A stretch of 30,258 nt of DNA from JBBSGD01 sp038254435 (lineage in GTDB: Bacteria; Actinomycetota; CADDZG01; WHSQ01). Position 1 is the stretch's first letter. Every line of letters begins with the position of its first letter. The translations under genes were made by a program, and so were the position numbers. Under the pieces are notes generated by a model. The model saw nothing but the letters and a program-made list of their open reading frames with translations. It did no database searches and had not been told where the DNA came from. The stretch covers positions 1 through 30,258 of the forward strand of contig JBBSGD010000021.1 in NCBI GenBank assembly GCA_038254435.1, in the 5' to 3' direction. This document shows, piece by piece, positions 15,645 to 23,239 of the stretch.

Positions 15645-16300
15645 GTCGCTTCTACCGGCTCTCGCCTGTACAAGCCGTGCGTTACGAGGCGGCCGCGCTG
15701 CAGGATGATGCCCGCGTGCGCGTAAGGCTTGACGCGTTTTGCCCCGTGCGTTGCGACGAGGCACGTTCGTTCCGGGGTGTGCCATGCGACGATCGTGTTT
15801 GTCACGAGCCCCGCGGCATCGTCGTCGAGGTTGGCGTAGGGCTCGTCGAGCAGCAACAGATCCGGGTCGCCGACGAGGGCGCGGGCCACGGCCGCGCGGC
15901 GCGTGAGCCCGGCAGAGAGCTCGCCCGCCGCGGTTCGGGCTCGGCCGGCGAGGCCAAGGTTCGCCAGCAGCTCCTGAGCGCGAGCAGGCGGGACGTCGTG
16001 AAGACCTGCGAAGAGCTCGAGGTTCTCGATGAGCGTCAGTCGTGCGTAAAGGCCCGACGCGTGCCCCGCATACCCGATGCGGGCTCGCAGGCTCTCGTCG
16101 CTCGATCGCACGGGGCGTCCGTCGATCGTGACCGTGCCGGAAGTGGGGCGCAACAGGCCAGTCAACACGCGCAGCAGCGTGCTCTTGCCGGATCCGTTTT
16201 GACCGAAGAGGCCGATGATGCCGGGGGGCAAGGCAAGTGACAGCGCGTCCAGTGCGACGGTTCGCCCGTATAGCACGCTCACGTTGTCGAGCGCGATCAT
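15641..16300 (-). CDS. ccmA: CcmA, ATPase of the CcmABCD complex
   Basis: A 219-residue ABC ATPase, the normal CcmA length. It has Walker A (GQNGSGKST), a signature LSAGLTRRAAVARAL, Walker B with LLLLDEPYANLD and the switch histidine in ATHGAKR. The CcmA-type signature usually reads LSAGQ, so L in place of Q is slightly unusual. ATP hydrolysis by CcmA drives release of heme-loaded CcmE from CcmC/D. ATG 16300 overlaps the stop of the preceding gene (ATGA), and its own stop overlaps ccmB (GTGA), so three genes are coupled in translation. Confidence 0.94.
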   Translation of the reverse strand: MIALDNVSVLYGRTVALDALSLALPPGIIGLFGQNGSGKSTLLRVLTGLLRPTSGTVTIDGRPVRSSDESLRARIGYAGHASGLYARLTLIENLELFAGLHDVPPARAQELLANLGLAGRARTAAGELSAGLTRRAAVARALVGDPDLLLLDEPYANLDDDAAGLVTNTIVAWHTPERTCLVATHGAKRVKPYAHAGIILQRGRLVTHGLYRREPVEAT

Positions 16301-17496
16301 CGGACAGTCTCCGATGATTCTGTGGCCAGCCGACGCTTGAGCTCGGCGCGCCTTGTCTGCCAGTGGCCTTGCGACACGCGTCCGTCGTCGTAGGCAAGGT
16401 CGAGCTCTGCGACTGCGGCGATGAGCTCGACTCGTGCAAGGGGCTCGTTTGGCGCCCGCCCGGGGGGAGCCACCGGCCGCCTCGAGCGGCGCAACGCAAA
16501 CCCTCCCGCCGCGAGAAGCACAATTAGGGCTACTCCCAGTCCCCCGGCTAGACCGGGCGTGATCCCGCCGCGCGCCGCGGCCGTTAGCTCGATCTGATCG
16601 AGCGGCGCGAGGGAGCTCGATGAGGTCCACTTGGTGAACGTCTGGCCGCGCGACGTGACCCGGCCCGCCCCGCGTATCCCCGCCCCATTCACAATCAGCG
16701 GGTCGGCCGCGTAGACGGACATATGCCGCGTTGGATAGAGGGCCGGGCGCGTGAGGCTGTAGGTGCCTCCTCCCGAGTCTGCGACCTGATAGGAGAACAA
16801 GATCGAATGTGTCCCGGGGGGTATCGCGTTGATGATCCCAAAGCCAAAGGTGGTTCCCTGCACGCGCGGCAGCTCGAGGTCGGTGCGCGATATGGAGATG
16901 CTGCCCTCGACAGTGTCCGGGGGAAGCGCAAAGCCAAAGCTGGCGATTGGCCCCGCCGAGCGCGCTGCCGGTCCGGCGAGCATGCTGCGCGCCCGTCCGA
17001 TGTAGGCGCGCGGCGCGGTGTTGACGAAGGTGACGGACTCGAGCGCCGCGAGGCCCGCTTTGGACTGCACGATATAGACGTCGTCCTTCGCCACGCGCAT
17101 AACCGACGGACGCTCGGTCGTACGCCAGACCGCGATGTTACGACGCGCACGTGTCGTGCTGCCGGAGAAGGTTACTGAGGCTCCCGTGAAGTAACCCTCA
17201 TCGTGACGCGCCGACAGGGAATAGGTGCGCAAGGGACCGGTCGGCAGGTGCGAGAAGCGAAAGCTGCCGCGCCCGTTGGTGACGGTGCGATGCTCGATAC
17301 GAACGCCGCGCCGCTGATCGGCGCCCACGAGGTGAACCTTCACGCCGGCCACAGGAAGTCCCCGGGACTTGTCGATCACGCGGCCCCCTATCACCCCGCC
17401 GGAGTGGCCGGGCGCAGCCGACGCGGTGGCGGCACAGGCGGCGCTGAGGAACAGCGAGATTGCTGCACTCAGGAGGCTGCGTCGCAGCGCGGGCAC
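16297..17496 (-). CDS. Secreted/membrane protein of unknown function in the ccm operon
   Basis: A 399-residue protein that I do not recognise as a known Ccm component. It has a signal peptide (about 1-28, ending TASA) and a beta-sandwich resembling carboxypeptidase-regulatory domains (about 35-115: GGRVIDKSRGLPVAGVKVHL, RTVTNGRGSFRFSHLPTG). A further beta-rich extracellular region reaches about 300, one membrane segment lies at about 314-336, and a cytoplasmic tail follows. The tail's ELDLAYDDGRVSQGHWQTRR resembles the ELD/G-K-I/S pattern of CcmI N-termini. The GTG at 17496 has GAGGGGG just upstream; an earlier TTG at 17526 is less likely. It overlaps the preceding gene by 28 bases and ccmA by 4, so its link to cytochrome c maturation is strong by context. 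Confidence 0.8.
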   Translation of the reverse strand: MPALRRSLLSAAISLFLSAACAATASAAPGHSGGVIGGRVIDKSRGLPVAGVKVHLVGADQRRGVRIEHRTVTNGRGSFRFSHLPTGPLRTYSLSARHDEGYFTGASVTFSGSTTRARRNIAVWRTTERPSVMRVAKDDVYIVQSKAGLAALESVTFVNTAPRAYIGRARSMLAGPAARSAGPIASFGFALPPDTVEGSISISRTDLELPRVQGTTFGFGIINAIPPGTHSILFSYQVADSGGGTYSLTRPALYPTRHMSVYAADPLIVNGAGIRGAGRVTSRGQTFTKWTSSSSLAPLDQIELTAAARGGITPGLAGGLGVALIVLLAAGGFALRRSRRPVAPPGRAPNEPLARVELIAAVAELDLAYDDGRVSQGHWQTRRAELKRRLATESSETVR

Positions 17497-17876
17497 ACCC
17501 CCTCGCCACTGCGAAGACCGCCGCAAGAGGGACAGGCGAGCTGTGCCCTGATCGCCGCGATCTCGCGCTCGATGTCGTCGTCGCTTGCAGCTCGTGCGCG
17601 CGCCACGTCGAGCGCCTTGAGCGCGGCGAGCGCGCGCTCCTCGTATTCGGTCTTGAGCATGACGAAGTCCTCTGTGGAGAGCTTGCCCGTGGCGTGATCT
17701 TCGTCAACCTCGACGAGCGCCTCGAGGGCGGAGCGCTTGTCGAGGTCGGCTCGCTCGATCTCGTCCGAGCGCGCCGTGTCCGGCTCCGAAGAGCGCGTGT
17801 TGCTGCGTCTCAGGGGCACGAGAATGAGCGCGGCCGAACAGGCGAACAACACAACTACGAGCATCAGGGCGATCAC
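17469..17876 (-). CDS. Short CcmI-like membrane protein with C-terminal zinc ribbon
   Basis: A 135-residue protein with an N-terminal membrane segment (about 2-21), a helical region and a zinc ribbon. The helical part (ALEALVEVDEDHATGKLSTE) follows the CcmI/CycH N-terminal pattern, but the TPR domain of classical CcmI is absent. In its place sits a ribbon CPSC-x9-CPRC (C115, C118, C128, C131). The GTG start at 17876 overlaps the ccmH stop by 4 bases. Position after ccmH, as in proteobacterial ccmHI, supports a CcmI-like role in presenting the apocytochrome; the zinc ribbon faces the cytoplasm or exterior depending on topology, which I cannot decide. Confidence 0.72.
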   Translation of the reverse strand: MIALMLVVVLFACSAALILVPLRRSNTRSSEPDTARSDEIERADLDKRSALEALVEVDEDHATGKLSTEDFVMLKTEYEERALAALKALDVARARAASDDDIEREIAAIRAQLACPSCGGLRSGEGVCPRCDAAS

Positions 17877-18361
17877 GTGTCGGCCCCCTCGCGTCCGGCG
17901 CGCCATGAAGCGAGCTCGGCGTCGAGCCGGGCCCGGTCCTCGCCTGTGATCTCTGTGATCTCGGGCTCGCCTGCTCCTGAGGCGCGCGCGCGGCTCCAGC
18001 GCACAAGAAGCCACAGCAGGACACTCGCACCCGCCAGCACCGCGACCGCGGGAGCGGCCCACGCCGCCAATCCGGTCCCACTCTTGGGCGGCGCCGCGCG
18101 CACCTGGGGGCCGTACTGGGCGACCAGGCGGTTCATGATCGTCGCCCGGCTGTCGCCTCGCCCGGCCCACGTCGCGATCCGGTTGCGCAGATCGACGGCC
18201 TCCTGTGAGGGGCACTCGCCGAGCGTCACCCCGGGACAGAAGGGTGACATGACTTGAGCGGAGATGTCGTTGGCCGCGTCCTGCGGACTTTCGGCCGACG
18301 CTCCCGTAGCTCCCGCCAGAAGGGCAGCCATAACGAGCGCGCCGAGGACGAGGGCCTTCAT
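17873..18361 (-). CDS. ccmH: CcmH-like protein with altered cysteine spacing
   Basis: A 162-residue protein with a signal peptide (about 1-23), an extracellular helical CcmH domain, a membrane segment at about 99-121 and a charged tail. The canonical CcmH motif is LRCxxC followed by a helical segment with AxxLRxxI; here it reads SPFCPGVTLGECPSQEAVDL, placing C42 and C50 eight positions apart (C-x7-C). Otherwise the following RNRIATWAGRGDSRATIMNRLV and YGPQV match CcmH well. CcmH holds the apocytochrome reduced for CcmF. ATG 18361 overlaps the ccmF stop by 4 bases. The spacing may define a distinct variant rather than loss of function. Confidence 0.85.
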   Translation of the reverse strand: MKALVLGALVMAALLAGATGASAESPQDAANDISAQVMSPFCPGVTLGECPSQEAVDLRNRIATWAGRGDSRATIMNRLVAQYGPQVRAAPPKSGTGLAAWAAPAVAVLAGASVLLWLLVRWSRARASGAGEPEITEITGEDRARLDAELASWRAGREGADT

Positions 18362-20355
18362 TTGGCCACCGTTACCGGCTGTCGCTGCGGCACCGGCGCG
18401 GCGGCGGCAGCCCGCGCGCCCGCGCGCTCGGTCAAAAGGACGCCCATGCCCGAGGCCATCACTACTGCGCCAGCCCAGATCCACCAGGTAAGGGGGTTGA
18501 TGAAGGCGCGCAGAGCTGCTGTGCCCTTCTTGTCGATGGATGTGATTACGAGGTAGAGGTCGTCGACGGGAGTCGACCGGATGGCTACCTCCGATTGCGG
18601 CTGTTGCTGTGCGAAGTGAAAATTGCGCTGCGGACTCAGCGTCGTGACGTAGCTACCGCCGCGAGTCACGCGGATGTCTGCCTTGTCGATCAGCTTCTCG
18701 GGCGTGGCATCTTCTGTGAAGTTGGCGTACGTCAACGTGTAGGCGCCCACCCTCATCGCGTCACCCGGCTTCACTACGGCCTGCCGTTCGGTGCGCCACG
18801 CGCTCCCGGCGATGCCGATCACGACGAGCACCACTCCGAGATGGACGATGTAGCCGCCGTAGCGCCTTCGGTTCCGTGCGATGGTCGTGGCGAGCGCCGG
18901 CAGCCAGCCGGTGGCGTCCCGCCTGCGAGCACCTGAACTGCCGCGCGCGAACTCTCCGAGGATGGCGACTGCCGTGAAGGCGCACAACGCAAAGGCGAGC
19001 AGCGCGCCGAGCGATCGCAGACCGGTGGCGGCGAGGACGCCGGCCACCACAGCTCCGGCGATTACCGGAGGGCGCGCCATGGCAAGGAGGCGTTCCTTGC
19101 TCATGCGCCTCCACGAGATCAAGGGGCCGATACCCATCAGCACGACGATAGCGAGCGCTATCGGTATGAAAACGGAGTCGAAGAATGGGGGGCCGACCGA
19201 CACTCGCTGCCCGGTGAATGTCTCCGCGATGATCGGATAGATGGTCCCCCACAAGATCGTGAAGGCTGCGGCCACCAAGAGGATGTTCTGAGCAAGGAAC
19301 GTGGACTCACGCGACAGCAGCGAGTCGAGAGTGTGCTCGCTCTTGAGGCTGTCGAGCCGCCACACGATTACGGCAAGGCTCGCAACGAGCATGATGCCCA
19401 AGAACGGCAGGAACCACTTGCCGACCGGGCCCTCGGAGAAGGTGTGGATGCTCGACAGGATGCCCGAGCGCGTGAGGAAGGTCCCGAACACCGCGAGCAC
19501 GTAGGTGAGGACGATGAGCGACACGTTCCATACCTTGAGCATCCGCCGCTTCTCCTGGATGACCACCGAGTGAAGATACGCGGTCGCCGTCAGCCACGGA
19601 AGGAAGGACGCATTCTCTACGGGATCCCATGCCCAGTAGCCCCCCCATCCCAACTCCGTGTAGGCCCACGCGCCACCGAGCACGATGCCGATCGATAGCG
19701 CGCTCCACGCAAACAGCGTCCAGCGCCTCGTCGACGTGAACCACGCGTCGTTGAGCCGCTTGCCCACTAGGGCCGAAATGGCAAAAGCGAAAGGGATCGA
19801 GAAGCCGACGAACCCCGTGTAGAGGAGCGGTGGGTGTATCAGCATGCCCGGCGACTGGAGTAGCGGGTTCAGACCGTGCCCGTCCGCAGGCGTCTGCGCC
19901 AGCCGCACGAACGGGTTGGCGGGCGCGAGCAGCAGCAGGATGAAGAAGGCGGCGATCCCCGATAAAGTCGCGCCCGCCCCCGCCACGAGGCGCGCGGCGC
20001 GGCCCGAGGCAGTGGCGACGGCGACGGCGGTGAAGACCGTGAGAAGCAGGGTCCAAAAGAGAAGCGAACCCTCCATGCCCCCCCACAAGGCGGACAACAT
20101 GTACCCGCCGGACAGAGACCGGGACGAGTAATCGGTAACGTAAGCAAGGGAGAAGTCGTGGGCGTAAAGGGCGCTTACCAGGGCAAGCGTTGCGAGTCCG
20201 ACGAATCCTGCCGCCGAGTAAGACGCACGCCTGCCGGCAGCCGTTAGGTCGTCGCGCTGCCTGAGCGCCCCCGCTATGTAGAAGCCGAGCGCGACCAGCG
20301 CGAGCAGCAAGGCTGCGACAAGTGAGGGACGTCCGAGTCCTGCGAGCGATCTCAT
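18358..20355 (-). CDS. ccmF: CcmF, cytochrome c heme lyase
   Basis: CcmF attaches heme to the CxxCH cysteines of apocytochromes c. The 665-residue integral membrane protein is of normal length with about 15 segments. The WWD heme-handling motif is at about 237-249 (WGGYWAWDPVENA), followed by LPWLTATAYLHS (H262), and conserved histidines occur at H66 (YAHDFSLAYV) and H174 (MLIHPPLLYTG). A C-terminal extracellular domain precedes the last membrane helix. ATG 20355 has AGGGGG six bases upstream; the frame is open further upstream but unlike CcmF. It follows ccmE by 28 bases and overlaps ccmH. Confidence 0.95.
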   Translation of the reverse strand: MRSLAGLGRPSLVAALLLALVALGFYIAGALRQRDDLTAAGRRASYSAAGFVGLATLALVSALYAHDFSLAYVTDYSSRSLSGGYMLSALWGGMEGSLLFWTLLLTVFTAVAVATASGRAARLVAGAGATLSGIAAFFILLLLAPANPFVRLAQTPADGHGLNPLLQSPGMLIHPPLLYTGFVGFSIPFAFAISALVGKRLNDAWFTSTRRWTLFAWSALSIGIVLGGAWAYTELGWGGYWAWDPVENASFLPWLTATAYLHSVVIQEKRRMLKVWNVSLIVLTYVLAVFGTFLTRSGILSSIHTFSEGPVGKWFLPFLGIMLVASLAVIVWRLDSLKSEHTLDSLLSRESTFLAQNILLVAAAFTILWGTIYPIIAETFTGQRVSVGPPFFDSVFIPIALAIVVLMGIGPLISWRRMSKERLLAMARPPVIAGAVVAGVLAATGLRSLGALLAFALCAFTAVAILGEFARGSSGARRRDATGWLPALATTIARNRRRYGGYIVHLGVVLVVIGIAGSAWRTERQAVVKPGDAMRVGAYTLTYANFTEDATPEKLIDKADIRVTRGGSYVTTLSPQRNFHFAQQQPQSEVAIRSTPVDDLYLVITSIDKKGTAALRAFINPLTWWIWAGAVVMASGMGVLLTERAGARAAAAAPVPQRQPVTVAK

Positions 20356-20383
20356 CGGTGGCCCCCTGGACAGAGAACGAAGC

Positions 20384-20803
20384 TCAATCCTGCGGCTTGA
20401 ATTTCGAGGGGCACTTGGCGAGCACCTCCGACGCGGTGAAGCGAGCTCCGTTGTACCGGCCCCTGGCAACCACGTCGGCATGGGGCTTGAACGTGTCCGG
20501 CAGCGGCCGGGAGGTAACGACGGTGATGGGTTTCTTGCCGTCGCTCAACGCGAAGCTGTAGCGCAGGCCCTGGTGGTGGATGCTGCCGGGTACGACCTTC
20601 CCGTTGACGCGGTAGTCCTGCCCGGCCGGCGTTGCTCCCTTGGCGACCAGTTCCGAGGTCGTGAGGTAGAAGGACGTCGACCCGGGCCTGCCCATCGCCC
20701 ACCCGACGAGCCCGAATAGGGACACCACTACCACCAGGGCGCCGATGACGAGCTTGGCGCGTCTTGGGGCGAGAGCGGAGGAACTGGATGCTGGTTGTTC
20801 CAT
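20384..20803 (-). CDS. ccmE: CcmE heme chaperone, cysteine type
   Basis: CcmE binds heme covalently and passes it from CcmC to CcmF. The 139-residue protein has an N-terminal anchor (about 17-37) and an OB-fold domain (FYLTTSELV, YRVNGKVVPGS, PITVVTSRPLPDTF, VVARGRY). In most CcmE proteins the heme-binding residue is a histidine in VLAKHxxxY; here the segment reads VLAKCPSKF, with C131 in the histidine position and F135 in the tyrosine position. Cysteine-type CcmE with CxxxY is known from archaea and Desulfovibrio. ATG 20803 is favoured because GAGG precedes it by five bases; a GTG two codons upstream is possible. It is the first gene of the minus-strand ccm operon. Confidence 0.92.
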   Translation of the reverse strand: MEQPASSSSALAPRRAKLVIGALVVVVSLFGLVGWAMGRPGSTSFYLTTSELVAKGATPAGQDYRVNGKVVPGSIHHQGLRYSFALSDGKKPITVVTSRPLPDTFKPHADVVARGRYNGARFTASEVLAKCPSKFKPQD

Positions 20804-20832
20804 GGGCACCTCAACGATAAGGGATGCCGGCC

Positions 20833-20895
20833 CCTACCCCAACTTTTCTCACCAGGCCCAGAAAAACCCCGGTATTTGAGAAAGTTGGGGTTAGG
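20833..20895. repeat. Long imperfect inverted repeat between eamA and ccmE
   Basis: The arms 20833-20851 and 20877-20895 are 19 bases each and complementary except for two single-base bulges (CCCCAACTTT pairs with AAAGTTGGGG). The right arm contains the TAA stop of the EamA gene. It may terminate that transcript or be a dispersed palindromic element (REP or MITE type). There is no clear T-tract after it. Confidence 0.55.
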
Positions 20896-21880
20896 AGGCG
20901 GCCACGAGGTTGTCGCGCTCCACCTCGGCGCCCGGCTCGATCCCTACCTTCTCGGTGCTGCGCTGCGAGGCGAGTCCCATGTAGGTCATGGTCCCCGTCA
21001 GAAGGATCAGGCCTACCCACTGGGTCCCGGTCAGGGTGAACCCGTACACGGTCGAGGCGATGAGCAGAATGCTCATGGGAAGGGCAAGCTCGCCTATCGT
21101 CGCCGCCGCCGCGGGCGTGCTGCGAAGGCCCCTGTAGTAGATGAGCATGGCGAGAAGGCCGGGAATGAGGGCGAGAAAGACGAGCCCCACAAGGGACGAC
21201 GAAGGGTAGGAGGTGAATCCTGAGGGACCCTTGTCGACGAGCAGGATCAGCGCGGTAACCGGCAGCCCCACGCCGAACCGCAAGGCGGTGAGCTCGTTGC
21301 TGCCGATCACCCCGGTGAGCTGCCGGCCGAAGACGGTTCCCGAAGCCCACAGCACCGCCGCCCCCACGGCGAGGAGGCCGGCCGCGAGCGACTTGGGGTC
21401 CACCGCCAGGGGATCGGCGAAATTGACGAGGTATGCCCCGGCGACTGCGGCGAGAAAGAAGATCCAGTAGCGGCCGTGCAACTTCTCGCCGAGGAGCCAG
21501 CGCGCGCCCAGAGCGGCGACCAGCGGCTGGAGCTGCTGCAGGAGGTAGGCGCTTGGGGGATCGCCCTGCTCGAGGGCCGAGGTGAACAGCACGGTCGCCA
21601 GGGCCGAGGCCCCCGCCCCCACGAACACGATGGCGACCCAGTCGCGCGCCGTGAAGTTGCGAGCGGTCCTCAATGCGCGCACGAGCAAGGGGAGCGTGAC
21701 CGCGACGAGAACGAGGTGCTCTGCGAAAACGATCGCCGGAGCCGGGAGCGTGACCGACAGCTTGACCCTGAAGAAGAGGTCGGTTCCCCAGGTAGCGGCG
21801 GCCAGCACCACCAGGAAAAAACCGCTCGTCATCGTGGGCCACAAGTGGCCACCGCGCGCCGCCGTTCGTCTGGAGGTCAT
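20891..21880 (-). CDS. EamA-family (DMT superfamily) transporter
   Basis: A 329-residue permease with ten predicted membrane segments arranged as two EamA repeats, the normal DMT architecture. Repeat one shows TWGTDLFFRVKL and QQLQPLVAALGARWLLGEK; repeat two shows LALIPGLLAMLIYYRGLR, TPAAAATIGELALPMSILL. The PxxAxxxxxxxLGE-type ends of each repeat are typical of RhaT/EamA exporters of metabolites or amino acids; the substrate cannot be predicted. ATG 21880 is used; ATG at codon 17 is an alternative. The gene has its own upstream region with the doubled heptamer CGCTAAC (21923-21936). It has no evident link to respiration. Confidence 0.85.
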   Translation of the reverse strand: MTSRRTAARGGHLWPTMTSGFFLVVLAAATWGTDLFFRVKLSVTLPAPAIVFAEHLVLVAVTLPLLVRALRTARNFTARDWVAIVFVGAGASALATVLFTSALEQGDPPSAYLLQQLQPLVAALGARWLLGEKLHGRYWIFFLAAVAGAYLVNFADPLAVDPKSLAAGLLAVGAAVLWASGTVFGRQLTGVIGSNELTALRFGVGLPVTALILLVDKGPSGFTSYPSSSLVGLVFLALIPGLLAMLIYYRGLRSTPAAAATIGELALPMSILLIASTVYGFTLTGTQWVGLILLTGTMTYMGLASQRSTEKVGIEPGAEVERDNLVAAS

Positions 21881-21922
21881 GTTCGCTGCAACACCTTCTT
21901 GCGCTCGTTTGACTTTCCCGCA

Positions 21923-21936
21923 CGCTAACCGCTAAC
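21923..21936. repeat. Tandem CGCTAAC heptamer upstream of eamA
   Basis: Two direct copies of CGCTAAC, 43 bases before the EamA start. The 8-mer GCTAACGG at its end also occurs in the resA-ctaG gap (23202-23209). Function unknown. Confidence 0.35.
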
Positions 21937-21969
21937 GGATGGCGCGGACGCATGGGCTCTCTCGCGCCC

Positions 21970-22563
21970 TCAAGCGACGATGAAGAAGAGCGAGGTCACG
22001 ACCACCAGCCATACCGCGTCGACGAAGTGCCAGTAGTAGGTGGCCGCTTCCATCGGCCCGATCTTTTCGCCGGTGGTCGCCGCTCTCGCAGCCCGGGCAT
22101 GACCGATGTAGAGAATGATGAGCCCGACGAAGAGGTGCAGGCCGTGGAAGCCCGTGATCGTGAAGAACAGCGTGCCGAACGGGTTGGTGTTGACGGTGAA
22201 GCCCTCGTGGAAGATGTCGCTGACCCATTCGGATCCCTCCCCCAAGAGGAACAGAACGCCGAGAAGGATCGTGCCAGTGAGCCATCGCACGACTGCCTTG
22301 GCGTTGTTGCGGCGGGCGTTGATCATGACGAAGTGCTGCGTCACGGACGACAGCAGGAGAACTACCGTAAGAGCGATTCCGAGACCTACCTTGGCGGGAG
22401 GAGTTCCCGGCGGCGGCCACTCCGGCGACGCGGCTCGGAGGGTGTAGTAGGCCCCGAAAAGCGACCCGAAGAACATCATCTCGGAAGCAATGAACAGGAT
22501 CATGCCGAGAAGGGGCGCAGACATGCGTTCTTCCTGAAGGGGCAGTACCTCCTCTGCCTGCAT
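21970..22563 (-). CDS. ctaE: Cytochrome c oxidase subunit III
   Basis: A 197-residue heme-copper oxidase subunit III with five predicted membrane segments, the short bacterial form. It shows LGMILFIASEMMFFGSLFGAYY, the central FFTITGFHGLHLFVGLIIL with its histidines, and the C-terminal ATYYWHFVDAVWLVVV. ATG 22563 has GGAGG eight bases upstream; a TTG at 22584 overlapping the resA stop is less likely. It follows a ResA-like gene and probably shares its transcript. Subunits I and II are not in the window, so they must be encoded elsewhere. In most actinobacteria this gene sits with qcrCAB, which is not the case here. Confidence 0.94.
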   Translation of the reverse strand: MQAEEVLPLQEERMSAPLLGMILFIASEMMFFGSLFGAYYTLRAASPEWPPPGTPPAKVGLGIALTVVLLLSSVTQHFVMINARRNNAKAVVRWLTGTILLGVLFLLGEGSEWVSDIFHEGFTVNTNPFGTLFFTITGFHGLHLFVGLIILYIGHARAARAATTGEKIGPMEAATYYWHFVDAVWLVVVTSLFFIVA

Positions 22564-22580
22564 GGCGGGCGCCTCCGTGC

Positions 22581-23192
22581 TCAACTCTCCTCCTTGGTCG
22601 CTTTCAGCAATGCTTCGATTCTGTTCCTCAGCGTGGACGGCGTGATCGCGCCGAGCACTACGGTACCTTGCCGCGCTTCCTTTTCTTGTCCTTGCTCGAC
22701 CAAGAGGAGCTTGCCCTGCGAGGTGATGAAGAACGTTTCCGGGAGACCGTACACGCCGAGCTTCTTGGCGAATGTCTCGCCCTTGTCCGACACCACCGGA
22801 TAGGTGATCCCGTACTTGTTCACGAACTGTTCGGCGGAGGAAACGGAATCGCGCACGTCGACTCCGAGAAAGCGAACGCCCTGGTGCTTGTAGCGGCGGC
22901 GGGCGGCGACGAGAACGCCCGCCTCCTTGCGGCACGGATCGCACCACGACGCGAAGAAGTTGACTACCACAGGGGACCCTTCGAAATCGCCGCTCGAAAG
23001 CCGCCCGCCTACGTTCAGCAGGGGCAGCGAGAAGCTGGGGGCGCGCTCGCCCGCCGCCGTCTTCTCGGACGCCGGACGAAGCGCACCGTAGGCGACGAGT
23101 GCGCCCAGGATCGGCACCGGTATGAGGAGGCTGGAACGCCGGCGCGAGGGTTTCTTGGGGCCTTCGGATCGCACTTGGGCCGGCTGCTGCAT
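22581..23192 (-). CDS. ResA/TlpA-like thioredoxin
   Basis: A 203-residue membrane-anchored thioredoxin. A basic N-terminus precedes a hydrophobic anchor (about 21-38); the redoxin domain carries the active site WCDPC (C84, C87) and the cis-proline loop GLPETFFI (P151). Proteins of this type reduce apocytochrome c cysteines or the Cu(A) site of oxidase subunit II. The neighbouring subunit III and CtaG genes support an oxidase-assembly role, although it could also act as CcmG. ATG 23192 has no ribosome-binding site but has TAGCCT seven bases upstream. It is divergent from the first ctaG-like gene. Confidence 0.88.
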   Translation of the reverse strand: MQQPAQVRSEGPKKPSRRRSSLLIPVPILGALVAYGALRPASEKTAAGERAPSFSLPLLNVGGRLSSGDFEGSPVVVNFFASWCDPCRKEAGVLVAARRRYKHQGVRFLGVDVRDSVSSAEQFVNKYGITYPVVSDKGETFAKKLGVYGLPETFFITSQGKLLLVEQGQEKEARQGTVVLGAITPSTLRNRIEALLKATKEES

Positions 23193-23199
23193 ACACTGG

Positions 23200-23205
23200 A
23201 GGCTA
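23200..23205 (-). promoter_or_regulatory. Candidate resA -10 box
   Basis: TAGCCT on the minus strand, seven bases before the ATG at 23192. It overlaps the left arm of the inverted repeat CTAACG-N9-CGTTAG (23203-23223) lying in the divergent gap. Confidence 0.35.
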
Positions 23206-23239
23206 ACGGGGAGAGGGCGTTAGAGCGGAGGTGCCGGCA

